This document shows positions 57,244 through 64,000 of a stretch of 64,000 nt of DNA, piece after piece. Position 1 is the first letter of the stretch, and the number at the start of each line of letters is the position of its first letter. A program made the translations under genes and the position numbers. The notes beneath the pieces were generated by a model that made no database searches, had not been told where the DNA came from, and worked only from the letters and a program-made list of their open reading frames with translations. The DNA is from Methyloterricola oryzae (GTDB lineage Bacteria; Pseudomonadota; Gammaproteobacteria; Methylococcales; Methylococcaceae), in assembly GCF_000934725.1 (NCBI RefSeq), contig NZ_JYNS01000004.1, positions 186,001 to 250,000 on the forward strand, given 5' to 3'.

Positions 57244-57879
57244 ATGCAAATCGACCTATCCCTGATACCCACCACCTTCGACGCGGTGCATGCGGGCTTA
57301 GCCGCCACCGTCGTGGGTCTGCTGTTCCTGCAGATCCTCTTTATCACCGTGGCTTTCATCGCCTTGTTGCGGCGCCCGAAACCCGCGGCGACGGTTTCCG
57401 AATGGACACCGGCCATGGCCGAGCCGGAGCCCGCTCCCGCACCGCCCCCACCGGCGCCGGCTCCTGTGGTGAAAACCGAGACCGTCGTGGTCAAGGAAGC
57501 GACCCCGGACGCCGCCCTGCAGTTGCTGGGCCTGCTGCAGAAGGAAGCGCGCTTCATCGATTTCGTGCAGGAAAGCATCACCGGCTATTCCGACGCGGAC
57601 ATCGGCGCCGCGGCGCGCGTGGTGCATGACGGCTGCAGCAAGGTGCTGCGCCAGCATTTCGAACTGGACAGTGTGCGCAAAGAGGCCGAAGGCAACCGCG
57701 TCACTTTGCCCAAGGGCTTTGACGCCCAGGCGGTCCGGGTCACGGGCAACGTGGTTGGCGAAGCGCCCTTCACCGGCACCCTGGTGCACCGCGGCTGGCG
57801 GGTAACCGCGACCCACTTGCCCAAAATCACCGAAGGGCACGACGTCAGCGTGGTCGCAGCGGCGGAGGTGGAACTGTGA
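57244..57879 (+). CDS. DUF2760-domain membrane protein
   Basis: The 211-residue protein has one N-terminal membrane helix (about residues 19-42), a Pro/Ala-rich linker (residues 55-80) and a soluble domain with LQLLGLLQKEARFIDFVQE, DADIGAAARVVHDGC and GTLVHRGWRV, the DUF2760 signature as I know it. The function is unknown, but the family is almost always next to an unusual Hsp70 gene. Here the stop overlaps the Hsp70 GTG start, so the two proteins are probably made in fixed ratio and work together. Confidence 0.85.
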   Translation: MQIDLSLIPTTFDAVHAGLAATVVGLLFLQILFITVAFIALLRRPKPAATVSEWTPAMAEPEPAPAPPPPAPAPVVKTETVVVKEATPDAALQLLGLLQKEARFIDFVQESITGYSDADIGAAARVVHDGCSKVLRQHFELDSVRKEAEGNRVTLPKGFDAQAVRVTGNVVGEAPFTGTLVHRGWRVTATHLPKITEGHDVSVVAAAEVEL

Positions 57880-59867
57880 GCGAGACACCCCGTTTTTCCG
57901 TAGGCATCGACCTGGGCACCACCAACAGCGTGGTGTCCTACCTGGAACTGGAACGCTGCGATGGCGAGAAAGCCCCCCTGGAGGTGATGCCCATCCCGCA
58001 ACTGGTCGGTCCGGGCTCGGTCAACGACAAGCCGCAGCTGCCCTCGTTCCTGTATCAGGCCCACGAGGCGGAACTGGCCGCCGGCGACATCGCCCTGCCC
58101 TGGGACGACAGCCCAGAGGCCATTGTCGGCGACCTGGCCCGCCAACTGGGCAGCAAGACGCCCCTGCGCCTGGTGGCCAGCGCCAAGAGCTGGCTGTGCC
58201 ACAGCGGCGTCGACTGCCGTGCCGCGATCCTGCCGGTTCAGGCCCCGGAGGAGGTGCCGCGGATCTCGCCGCTGCAGGCCTCCATCAATTATCTGCGGCA
58301 TATGCGCGACGCCTGGAACGCGCGCTACCCCGACGACCCGCTGAGCGAGCAGGATCTCATCATCACCGTTCCCGCCTCCTTCGATCCGGCTGCGCGCGAA
58401 CTCACAGTGGAGGCGGCCCATGCCGTCGGCCTCCGGCAGGCCACCCTGCTGGAGGAGCCGCAATCGGCCCTCTACAGTTGGATCCAGACCAGCCAGGGCA
58501 AGTGGCGCGAGCAGGTGCACCCCGGCGACATCATCCTGGTGGTGGATGTGGGCGGCGGCACCACCGACCTCTCCCTGATCGCGGTGACCGAGGACGCAGG
58601 CAACCTGGTGCTGAACCGCATCGCCATCGGCGACCACATCCTGCTGGGCGGCGACAACATGGACCTGGCCCTGGCCTACGTGCTGAAAATGAAGCTGGAA
58701 AAGGAGGGCAAGCGCCTGGAACCCTGGCAGTTGCAGGCCCTCACCCACGGCTGCCGCGATGCCAAGGAAACCCTACTGGCCGATGCCTCCATGGAGGAGA
58801 TTCCGGTGGTGGTGCCGAGCCGCGGATCCTCGCTGATCGGCGGCACCTTGCGCACGGCGTTGACCCGCGACGAAGTCGGGCGCACCCTGGTGGAAGGTTT
58901 CTTCCCCACCCTGGAGGTCACCGAGCGACCGGCGGTCCAGGCCCGTGGGGGTCTCACCACCCTGGGCCTGCCCTACGCCAAGGATCCCCGCATCACCTGC
59001 CATCTCGCGGCTTTCCTCGGCAAGCAGTTGAGCGCCGCCGACGAACTGCAGGGGTTCGCGCCCAAGGAGGGCGCCCGCTTCATCCATCCCACCGCCCTGC
59101 TGCTGAACGGTGGCGTGTTCAAGTCCGAGAGCCTGGGGCAGCGCCTGCTGGATGTGCTGAACCGCTGGCTCGCATCGGACAATGCACCCGCCGCGCGCCT
59201 CCTGGCCGGCGCCGATCTGGACCTGGCGGTGGCCCGCGGCGCGGCCTACTACGGCTATGTGCGCAAGGGCAAAGGTGTGCGCATACGCGGCGGCACGGCG
59301 GCGTCCTATTATGTCGGCGTGGAGAGCGCCGTGCCCGCCGTGCCGGGATTCCCTCCGCCCCTGGAAGCCTTGTGCATCGCGCCCTTCGGCATGGAGGAAG
59401 GCACCAGCGCGGAACTGCCTCACGATGAGTTCGGGCTGGTAGTGGGCGAACCGGTTCGCTTCCGCTTCTTCGGATCCAACGTGCGCCGCGATGATCCCGT
59501 CGGCACCCGCCTGGACTATTGGGCCGAGGGCGAATTGGAGGAACTGGACGAGATCGAAATGAACCTGCCGGCGGAAACCCACCAGGCGGGGGAAGTGGTG
59601 CCCGTGCACCTGGCGGCCCATGTCACCGAGGTAGGCACCTTGCAACTGGAAGCGGTCGCCACCACCAGCGGCGAGCGCTGGAAGGTGGAATTCGAGGTCC
59701 GCGCCGGCGAAACTCCGAAATCCGATGAACCGGCCAGTTTCGAGGAGGTCCCGGAAAACCCGCTGGGGGAACTGCCGGAGACCGCGGCGGCTCCCGCTGA
59801 AACCGAGGGTACTCACGAGGAACGGGAAGCCGGTGGGAAATCCGCATTCTGGCCTTTCAAGAAGTAG
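57876..59867 (+). CDS. Divergent Hsp70-family chaperone
   Basis: The 663-residue protein has the actin-like ATPase core: phosphate-1 GIDLGTTNSVVSYLE, the connect-1 region LITVPASFDPAARELT, phosphate-2 VVDVGGGTTDLSLI and an adenosine motif LLNGGVFKS. The C-terminal 200 residues have beta-sandwich features (LDYWAEGELEELDEIEMNLPA) but no DnaK EEVD-like tail, ending PFKK. It starts with GTG 57876, overlapping the DUF2760 stop. Relatives usually have a second Hsp70 (DUF3731 type) after this gene; none is seen here. Confidence 0.9.
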   Translation: MSETPRFSVGIDLGTTNSVVSYLELERCDGEKAPLEVMPIPQLVGPGSVNDKPQLPSFLYQAHEAELAAGDIALPWDDSPEAIVGDLARQLGSKTPLRLVASAKSWLCHSGVDCRAAILPVQAPEEVPRISPLQASINYLRHMRDAWNARYPDDPLSEQDLIITVPASFDPAARELTVEAAHAVGLRQATLLEEPQSALYSWIQTSQGKWREQVHPGDIILVVDVGGGTTDLSLIAVTEDAGNLVLNRIAIGDHILLGGDNMDLALAYVLKMKLEKEGKRLEPWQLQALTHGCRDAKETLLADASMEEIPVVVPSRGSSLIGGTLRTALTRDEVGRTLVEGFFPTLEVTERPAVQARGGLTTLGLPYAKDPRITCHLAAFLGKQLSAADELQGFAPKEGARFIHPTALLLNGGVFKSESLGQRLLDVLNRWLASDNAPAARLLAGADLDLAVARGAAYYGYVRKGKGVRIRGGTAASYYVGVESAVPAVPGFPPPLEALCIAPFGMEEGTSAELPHDEFGLVVGEPVRFRFFGSNVRRDDPVGTRLDYWAEGELEELDEIEMNLPAETHQAGEVVPVHLAAHVTEVGTLQLEAVATTSGERWKVEFEVRAGETPKSDEPASFEEVPENPLGELPETAAAPAETEGTHEEREAGGKSAFWPFKK

Positions 59868-59885
59868 CCGGTCGCCCTTCTCTAC

Positions 59886-59912
59886 AGCGGCCCGCCCCAC
59901 GGGAGGGCCGCT
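59886..59912 (+). terminator. GC-rich hairpin after the Hsp70 gene
   Basis: AGCGGCCC and GGGCCGCT form an 8-bp stem with an 11-base loop, 18 bases after the Hsp70 stop. There is no U-run, so termination would be weak. It precedes the DUF4336 gene. Confidence 0.45.
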
Positions 59913-59930
59913 CCCGGACGCGACTCCACT

Positions 59931-60650
59931 TTGAAGGTACCGAGCCCTGTGGACACCGAAGCCTTGATGCCGCTGGTACCGGGCAGCATCTGGCACGCAC
60001 GGCAGGCCGTCCGCCTTGGGCCGGTGCATGTGAAAACGCGGGCCACCTGCGTCAAGCTCGCCGACGGGTCACTGTGGGTACACTCCCCCATCGCACCCAC
60101 CGCGGCGCTGGTTTCCGAAATCCAACGGATCGGAACGGTCCGTTATGTCATCGCCCCAAACAAAAGCCACCACCTGTTTTTTGCGTCCTTCCTGCAAGCA
60201 TTTCCCGACGCCCAAGGCTATCTGGCGCCGGGCTTGGGAAAAAAGCGCCCCGCACTTTCCGGGTATCCCGAACTGGAGCCAGGCAAACCGGCTCCCTGGG
60301 ATTCGGAACTCACCGCATTCTTTATCGAGGGTTTACCGGCGCTTAACGAAACCGTATGGTTTCACCCCGCCTCCGGCACCCTCATCCTGACGGATCTGCT
60401 GTTCTGCTTCGGTGCGGAAAACCCGTGGGCAAGCCGCTTGCTGGCAAGCCTGCTTGGGGTTTATGGGCGTTTGGCCATGTCGCACACGCTGAAGCTTCTG
60501 GTCCGGGACCGAAAGGCCTTGACACGCTCGGCCGATCGACTCCTCGCCTTGGAGGTGACGCGTATTGTGTTGGCCCACGACCAAGTCATCGAAGCCCGGG
60601 CACAGTCCAGGCTGGCGGCCGCCTTGGCCTGGCTAAGTTCACACAGGTGA
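59931..60650 (+). CDS. DUF4336-like protein (beta-lactamase-fold related)
   Basis: Up to 239 residues, with LVPGSIWHARQAVRLGPVHVKTRATCVKLADGSLWVHSPI split into GSIWHARQ, TCVKLADGSLWVHSP and VRYVIAPNKSHHLF, plus TLILTDLLFCFG: the pattern of DUF4336, a family with a degraded metallo-beta-lactamase fold. The start is uncertain: TTG 59931, GTG 59949 (AAGG upstream) or ATG 59967, which best matches the family N-terminus. The stop overlaps the next gene (GTGA). Function unknown. Confidence 0.75.
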   Translation: MKVPSPVDTEALMPLVPGSIWHARQAVRLGPVHVKTRATCVKLADGSLWVHSPIAPTAALVSEIQRIGTVRYVIAPNKSHHLFFASFLQAFPDAQGYLAPGLGKKRPALSGYPELEPGKPAPWDSELTAFFIEGLPALNETVWFHPASGTLILTDLLFCFGAENPWASRLLASLLGVYGRLAMSHTLKLLVRDRKALTRSADRLLALEVTRIVLAHDQVIEARAQSRLAAALAWLSSHR

Positions 60651-61171
60651 CAGGCCCCAAGGCACCCACTCGAATCCGGTCTTGGCTCTGGTGGAGCACA
60701 GTTGCCCTAGCCCTCTCGGGCTGCTCGAACCTGAGGGAACGCCTGGAGCATCTGCAGCCCCCCGAGGTTCAGTTATCACACCTGGCGCTGCTGCGAGCCG
60801 ACCTGCTCAACCCCGTGTTCAGCGTCGGGCTTGAGATCACCAATCCCAACGACGAATCGCTGCATATCGAGGGCGCCGACGCGAATCTGGAACTGAACGG
60901 GAAAGCCGTTGCCAAGGGACGCAGCGTAAGCGCGCTGGAACTGGCGCCCCGGCAGACCTCCGAGGTGGAGGTCGAGGCCAGCGCGAAGACCCTGGCGCTG
61001 GCCAGGCAGTTGCTCCAACTGGAGCAGGACGGCCAGATCGACTATACCGTTGCAGGCCATGTGCAGTTGACCCGGTGGCTGGGCGGCTTGGCCGCCTTGC
61101 CATTCCGCCTCTCCGGCCATCTGAGCCGTGAACAGCTATTGCGGGAGATCGAAGGCTACGGCCGCCATTGA
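60647..61171 (+). CDS. LEA14-like lipoprotein
   Basis: The 174-residue protein starts at GTG 60647, overlapping the previous stop. A membrane-signal segment ends with the lipobox LALSGC. The mature part PPEVQLSHLALLRADLLNP, VGLEITNPNDESLHIEGAD and VEVEASAK matches the LEA type 2 (WHy-like) fold, a small beta-sandwich linked to stress tolerance in other organisms. Coupled translation with the DUF4336 gene suggests a shared process, unknown at present. Confidence 0.8.
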   Translation: MTGPKAPTRIRSWLWWSTVALALSGCSNLRERLEHLQPPEVQLSHLALLRADLLNPVFSVGLEITNPNDESLHIEGADANLELNGKAVAKGRSVSALELAPRQTSEVEVEASAKTLALARQLLQLEQDGQIDYTVAGHVQLTRWLGGLAALPFRLSGHLSREQLLREIEGYGRH

Positions 61172-61225
61172 GAATGCGCCGAGCCGCCCCTTGAAACGGC
61201 GGCCCGAAGTCCCCATAAAGCTTTG

Positions 61226-61247
61226 AAAGCGCACCCAATGGCGCTTT
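61226..61247 (+). other. Dyad in the leader of the LON-domain gene
   Basis: AAAGCGC, an 8-base loop and GCGCTTT form a perfect 7-bp dyad 36-57 bases before the ATG at 61283. It could be an operator, a weak terminator of the LEA14-like gene or an mRNA 5' hairpin. Confidence 0.4.
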
Positions 61248-61282
61248 GGTTGAATCGTTCCAATCGAGGCGAGTGCACGTCC

Positions 61283-61939
61283 ATGAGCGGCCCATTTTCA
61301 ATCCCTTTCGAGAAACTGCCCCCTTCCCTGCCGATCTTTCCGTTGCCCAATGCAGTGGTGATGCCGGGATGCCAGTTACCTCTCAATATCTTCGAGCCCA
61401 GGTATCTGAACATGGTGTTCGACGCCCTGGGCTCCGGGCGCCTGATCGGGATGATACAGCCCGACCCGGCGGCGGACGGACGCGACCCCAAGGGCGTCTG
61501 CCGCACCGGCACCGCCGGTCGCATCAGCTTTTTCAATGAGACAGGCGATGGCCGGCTGATGATCGTCCTCAGCGGCATCTGCCGCTTCGACGTCACCGAC
61601 GAGATCGCCACCACCCGCGGCTATCGGCGGGCCCTGGTGGACTGGCGGCGTTTCGCCTGCGACTATGAGGAGGCCAAAGGTTCCGAGGGCAAAGACGCTG
61701 TGGTTGCGCTGCTGAACGATTACTTCACCCGCAAGGGCTTGCAGATCGACCAGAAGGCCGTAGCGGCCATGGGTACCCAGCAACTGGTGAACTGGCTCAC
61801 CGGAGTCTTGCCTTTAGAGCTGGCAGAGCGCCAGGCCCTCATCGAAGCCGTGGGTCTCGACGAACGCACGCAAATCCTGACGACGCTGCTGCACTGCGAG
61901 ACACTGGAGCGGGCCGCTGACTCGTCACGGCGTCACTGA
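61283..61939 (+). CDS. LON substrate-binding-domain protein
   Basis: The 218-residue protein is a free-standing version of the N-terminal domain of Lon protease: LPIFPLPNAVVMPGCQLPLNIFEPRYLNM appears as PIFPLPNAVVMPG and LNIFEPRYLNM, followed by LIGMIQP and GICRF. It has no ATPase or protease domain. Such proteins occur across proteobacteria without a settled role. ATG 61283 fits the family start. It ends the plus-strand series before the convergent GGDEF-EAL gene. Confidence 0.88.
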   Translation: MSGPFSIPFEKLPPSLPIFPLPNAVVMPGCQLPLNIFEPRYLNMVFDALGSGRLIGMIQPDPAADGRDPKGVCRTGTAGRISFFNETGDGRLMIVLSGICRFDVTDEIATTRGYRRALVDWRRFACDYEEAKGSEGKDAVVALLNDYFTRKGLQIDQKAVAAMGTQQLVNWLTGVLPLELAERQALIEAVGLDERTQILTTLLHCETLERAADSSRRH

Positions 61940-62184
61940 CGAAGTCGTGAAAAAACTACTGCGCGGCCCGATTGCTGCGTCGCGCGGTGCTCGGACAAAT
62001 CAGCTGGGAGACGATTTGGGCGCGGCGCGCATCGAAGATGCAAAACACAGGATGTGTTTTGTCAATCCTCATGTACCCGATGCACACTGCGGTTCCTGTG
62101 CTCCGGGCTACTTTGCCCTTGGGCCGCTCGCTAGGATTTTTCACGAGCTCTGGGTGAGCCGCCAACGAACTGGCCGAGGGGCTG
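61940..62184. repeat. Non-coding region, probably a dispersed repeat element
   Basis: No real gene is visible between the convergent genes, although short frames cross it on both strands. It contains CAAAACACA-GGA-TGTGTTTTG (62041-62061), a perfect 9-bp hairpin. The minus-strand sequence around 61960-62165 resembles an element I have seen repeated in other proteobacterial genomes and annotated as spurious short proteins. That resemblance is from memory; no second copy is in this window. Confidence 0.45.
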
Positions 62185-64000
62185 TCACGACCGGGCCTGG
62201 CTGAGAAAGTCCTCCAGCGGGATGGGTTTACCCAGCGCGAAGCCCTGGGCGTAATCCACCCCGATCTGCACCAATTTGTCGGTCACGGCCTCACTCTCGA
62301 CGAATTCGGCAATGGTCTTGATGTTCATGATCTGACCGATGCGGTTGATGGATTCCACCATGAACAAGTCGATGGGATCGTGCAGTATGTCCTTCACGAA
62401 TACACCGTCGATCTTCAGATAGTCCACTGGCAGGTTCTTCAGGTAGCCGAAAGAACTCATCCCGGAACCGAAATCGTCCAGGGCGAAGAGACAGCCCAAG
62501 CGCTTCATGGAGCGCATGAAATCCTGAGCCAGTGCGAAATTGGCGATGGCCGTGGTTTCAGTCACCTCGAAACAAAGCTGCTCGGCGATGTCGATGTTTT
62601 TCTTCACCAGGGACACCGCGTATTCGCAGAACTTGGGATTGACGATGCTGCCGCCCGACAGGTTGATGGAGACGATGGGCTTGCCCAAGCTGGCATGTTT
62701 GGCCAACTCACCGATGATGCGCGTCAGCACCCAGCGGTCCAGGCGCTGCACATGCCCGAAACGTTCCGCCGCCGGGATGAAAGCACCCGGCAGCACCAGG
62801 CCGCCCTCCGTGTCTTCCAGGCGCAGCAGAACTTCCCAGCGCTGGCACTCCACTTCCTTGAGCGACTTGATGGGCTGGAAATACAGCTTGAAGCGGTTCT
62901 CGTCGATGGCCTGCTCGATGCGCGCCACCCAGTGCATCTCACTGCGCTTGAACTCGAACTCCTTGTCGTTGGCTGAATGGGTCACGACGCGGTTGCGGCC
63001 CGTCTCCTTGGCCGCATAACAGGCGGCATCCGCATTGCTGAGCAACGCCGCCAGGGTTTCCGAACTGTCGATGATCGACACGACACCGATGCTGACGCCT
63101 ATCTTGAACAGTTTGTCATCGTGGGTGAACCGGAATTCCTGCACCAACTCGTGCAGCTTGTCGGCGATCTGCTCCGCCTGACTCAGACTGCAGTTTTCCA
63201 GTAGCACGGCGAATTCGTCGCCGCCCATGCGCGCGAGGGTATCGCGGTGGCGCAGGGCCGCCGCGAGGATGCCGGCCAGTTGGCGCAGCAGTTCGTCCCC
63301 CGCGTGATGGCCGCTGGTATCGTTGACCACCTTGAACTGGTCCAGGTCCATGTACAGCAGGGCGTGCTGACGGCCGAAACTCTTGGCGCTGGCCAGGGCA
63401 TACTCGACCCGCCGCTCGAATTCGTTGCGGTTGACCAGGCCGGTCAGGGGATCATGCTGCGCCTGCCAGGTCATCTGTTGCAGCAGCATGCGCTTGTTGG
63501 TCACGTCGTGGAATGAGAGGACCGCCCCGGTTACCTCGCCCTGCTCGGCCAGAAGCGGCGCCTGGCTGTACTCGATGCACAACTCGCTGCCATCGGCGCG
63601 CTTGAGGATGATGCCGTCCTGCAGCCGCACTTGCCCGCCGACGCGAACCTCCGACTGAATCCGGGTGTCGAAACTGAGGCGGTTTTTTTCGTCGAAGACC
63701 TGGAACACCTCCGACAGCCCCATGCCGACAGCCGCTCCGTTGGACCATCCGGTCAACTCCTCTGCCAGAGGATTCATGTATTGCACGCGCAGTTGGGAAT
63801 CCACCGTAATGACGGCGTCGTTGATGGACTCCAAGGTGACCAGCGCCCGCGTCTGCTCCTCTTGCAACCGGCGCTCCGCCTCCTTGCGCCGCGTGATGTC
63901 CGCCACCACACCGCAGAACAGCCTATGGCCATTGACCTCCATCTCGCTGACTGATAACTCGATAGGAAACTGCTCCCCGCCTTTGCGCACTGCTTCGAGC
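62185..64000 (-). CDS. PAS-GGDEF-EAL protein, N-terminus outside the window
   Basis: The visible 605 or so codons encode the end of a PAS domain (GEQFPIELSVSEMEVNG, FCGVVADITRRKEAE), a second PAS domain (LVTLESINDAVITVD), a GGDEF domain with intact GGDEF and the RxxD inhibitory site (RHRD) five residues before it, and a C-terminal EAL domain. The EAL part starts WEVLLRLED and keeps SINLSGG, EVTETTAI, LDDFGSGMSS, LKIDG and AQGF. Both synthase and hydrolase activity are possible. No membrane segment is in the visible part. The gene continues beyond base 64000. Confidence 0.92.
   Translation of the reverse strand, partial: LEAVRKGGEQFPIELSVSEMEVNGHRLFCGVVADITRRKEAERRLQEEQTRALVTLESINDAVITVDSQLRVQYMNPLAEELTGWSNGAAVGMGLSEVFQVFDEKNRLSFDTRIQSEVRVGGQVRLQDGIILKRADGSELCIEYSQAPLLAEQGEVTGAVLSFHDVTNKRMLLQQMTWQAQHDPLTGLVNRNEFERRVEYALASAKSFGRQHALLYMDLDQFKVVNDTSGHHAGDELLRQLAGILAAALRHRDTLARMGGDEFAVLLENCSLSQAEQIADKLHELVQEFRFTHDDKLFKIGVSIGVVSIIDSSETLAALLSNADAACYAAKETGRNRVVTHSANDKEFEFKRSEMHWVARIEQAIDENRFKLYFQPIKSLKEVECQRWEVLLRLEDTEGGLVLPGAFIPAAERFGHVQRLDRWVLTRIIGELAKHASLGKPIVSINLSGGSIVNPKFCEYAVSLVKKNIDIAEQLCFEVTETTAIANFALAQDFMRSMKRLGCLFALDDFGSGMSSFGYLKNLPVDYLKIDGVFVKDILHDPIDLFMVESINRIGQIMNIKTIAEFVESEAVTDKLVQIGVDYAQGFALGKPIPLEDFLSQARS

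Overview
The window is chromosomal, high-GC and almost fully coding. I found no rRNA, tRNA, CRISPR array, transposase or phage gene. The housekeeping content and gene orders (leuS-lptE-holA-proA-nadD; rimP-nusA-infB-rbfA-truB-rpsO-pnp; ilvB-ilvN-ilvC-pssA-leuA; lptG-lptF divergent from pepA-holC) are those of a gammaproteobacterium. The accessory genes (exosortase-type acyltransferase, DUF6316, DUF2760-Hsp70, CzcA-like RND pump, two c-di-GMP proteins) would fit an environmental lineage such as the methanotroph order Methylococcales, but that placement is inference from memory and not proven here.

Layout. 1-7069: tail of an unknown gene, a small membrane protein, then a minus-strand operon for leucyl-tRNA synthetase, LPS transport, replication clamp loading, proline and NAD synthesis. 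7295-12008: orphan ParA ATPase, outer-membrane-like DUF2490 protein, anaerobic haem enzyme HemN and a surface 5'-nucleotidase lipoprotein. 12009-18141: an accessory stretch, visibly less GC-rich in places, all on the plus strand, holding a PstS-like/porin pair, a CapK/PaaK-type adenylate-forming enzyme, an MFS exporter and an autoinducer-synthase-like N-acyltransferase. It is followed by a large membrane-bound GGDEF-EAL protein. 21539-27752: minus-strand genes including two unknown paired proteins and polyphosphate kinase with an unusual N-terminal helix-hairpin-helix extension, then MsrB and an M42 peptidase. 27795-29429: YccA and MgtC-like membrane proteins. 29521-37980: the transcription/translation operon, read from one leader that carries terminator-like hairpins. 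38238-44936: cupin, an adaptor and RND pump pair, a secreted protease-propeptide-like protein and an MFS permease. 44953-52312: RimI, uracil-DNA glycosylase and the branched-chain amino acid genes. 52454-56650: LptFG, PepA, HolC. 56764-61939: small lipoproteins, DUF2760-Hsp70, DUF4336, LEA14-like and LON-domain proteins. 62185-64000: a PAS-GGDEF-EAL protein cut by the window edge.

The clearest new sequence-level finding is a leucine-rich leader peptide (48046-48153, minus) with its own promoter in front of leuA, indicating leucine attenuation. Other points worth follow-up are the dyad-dense intergenic region 23485-23630, the HhH-polyphosphate kinase fusion, the rimP-operon leader, and the 12.5-18.1 kb cluster as a candidate small-molecule pathway. 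Start sites were chosen by eye from Shine-Dalgarno sequences, gene overlaps and family N-termini. No database search was run.
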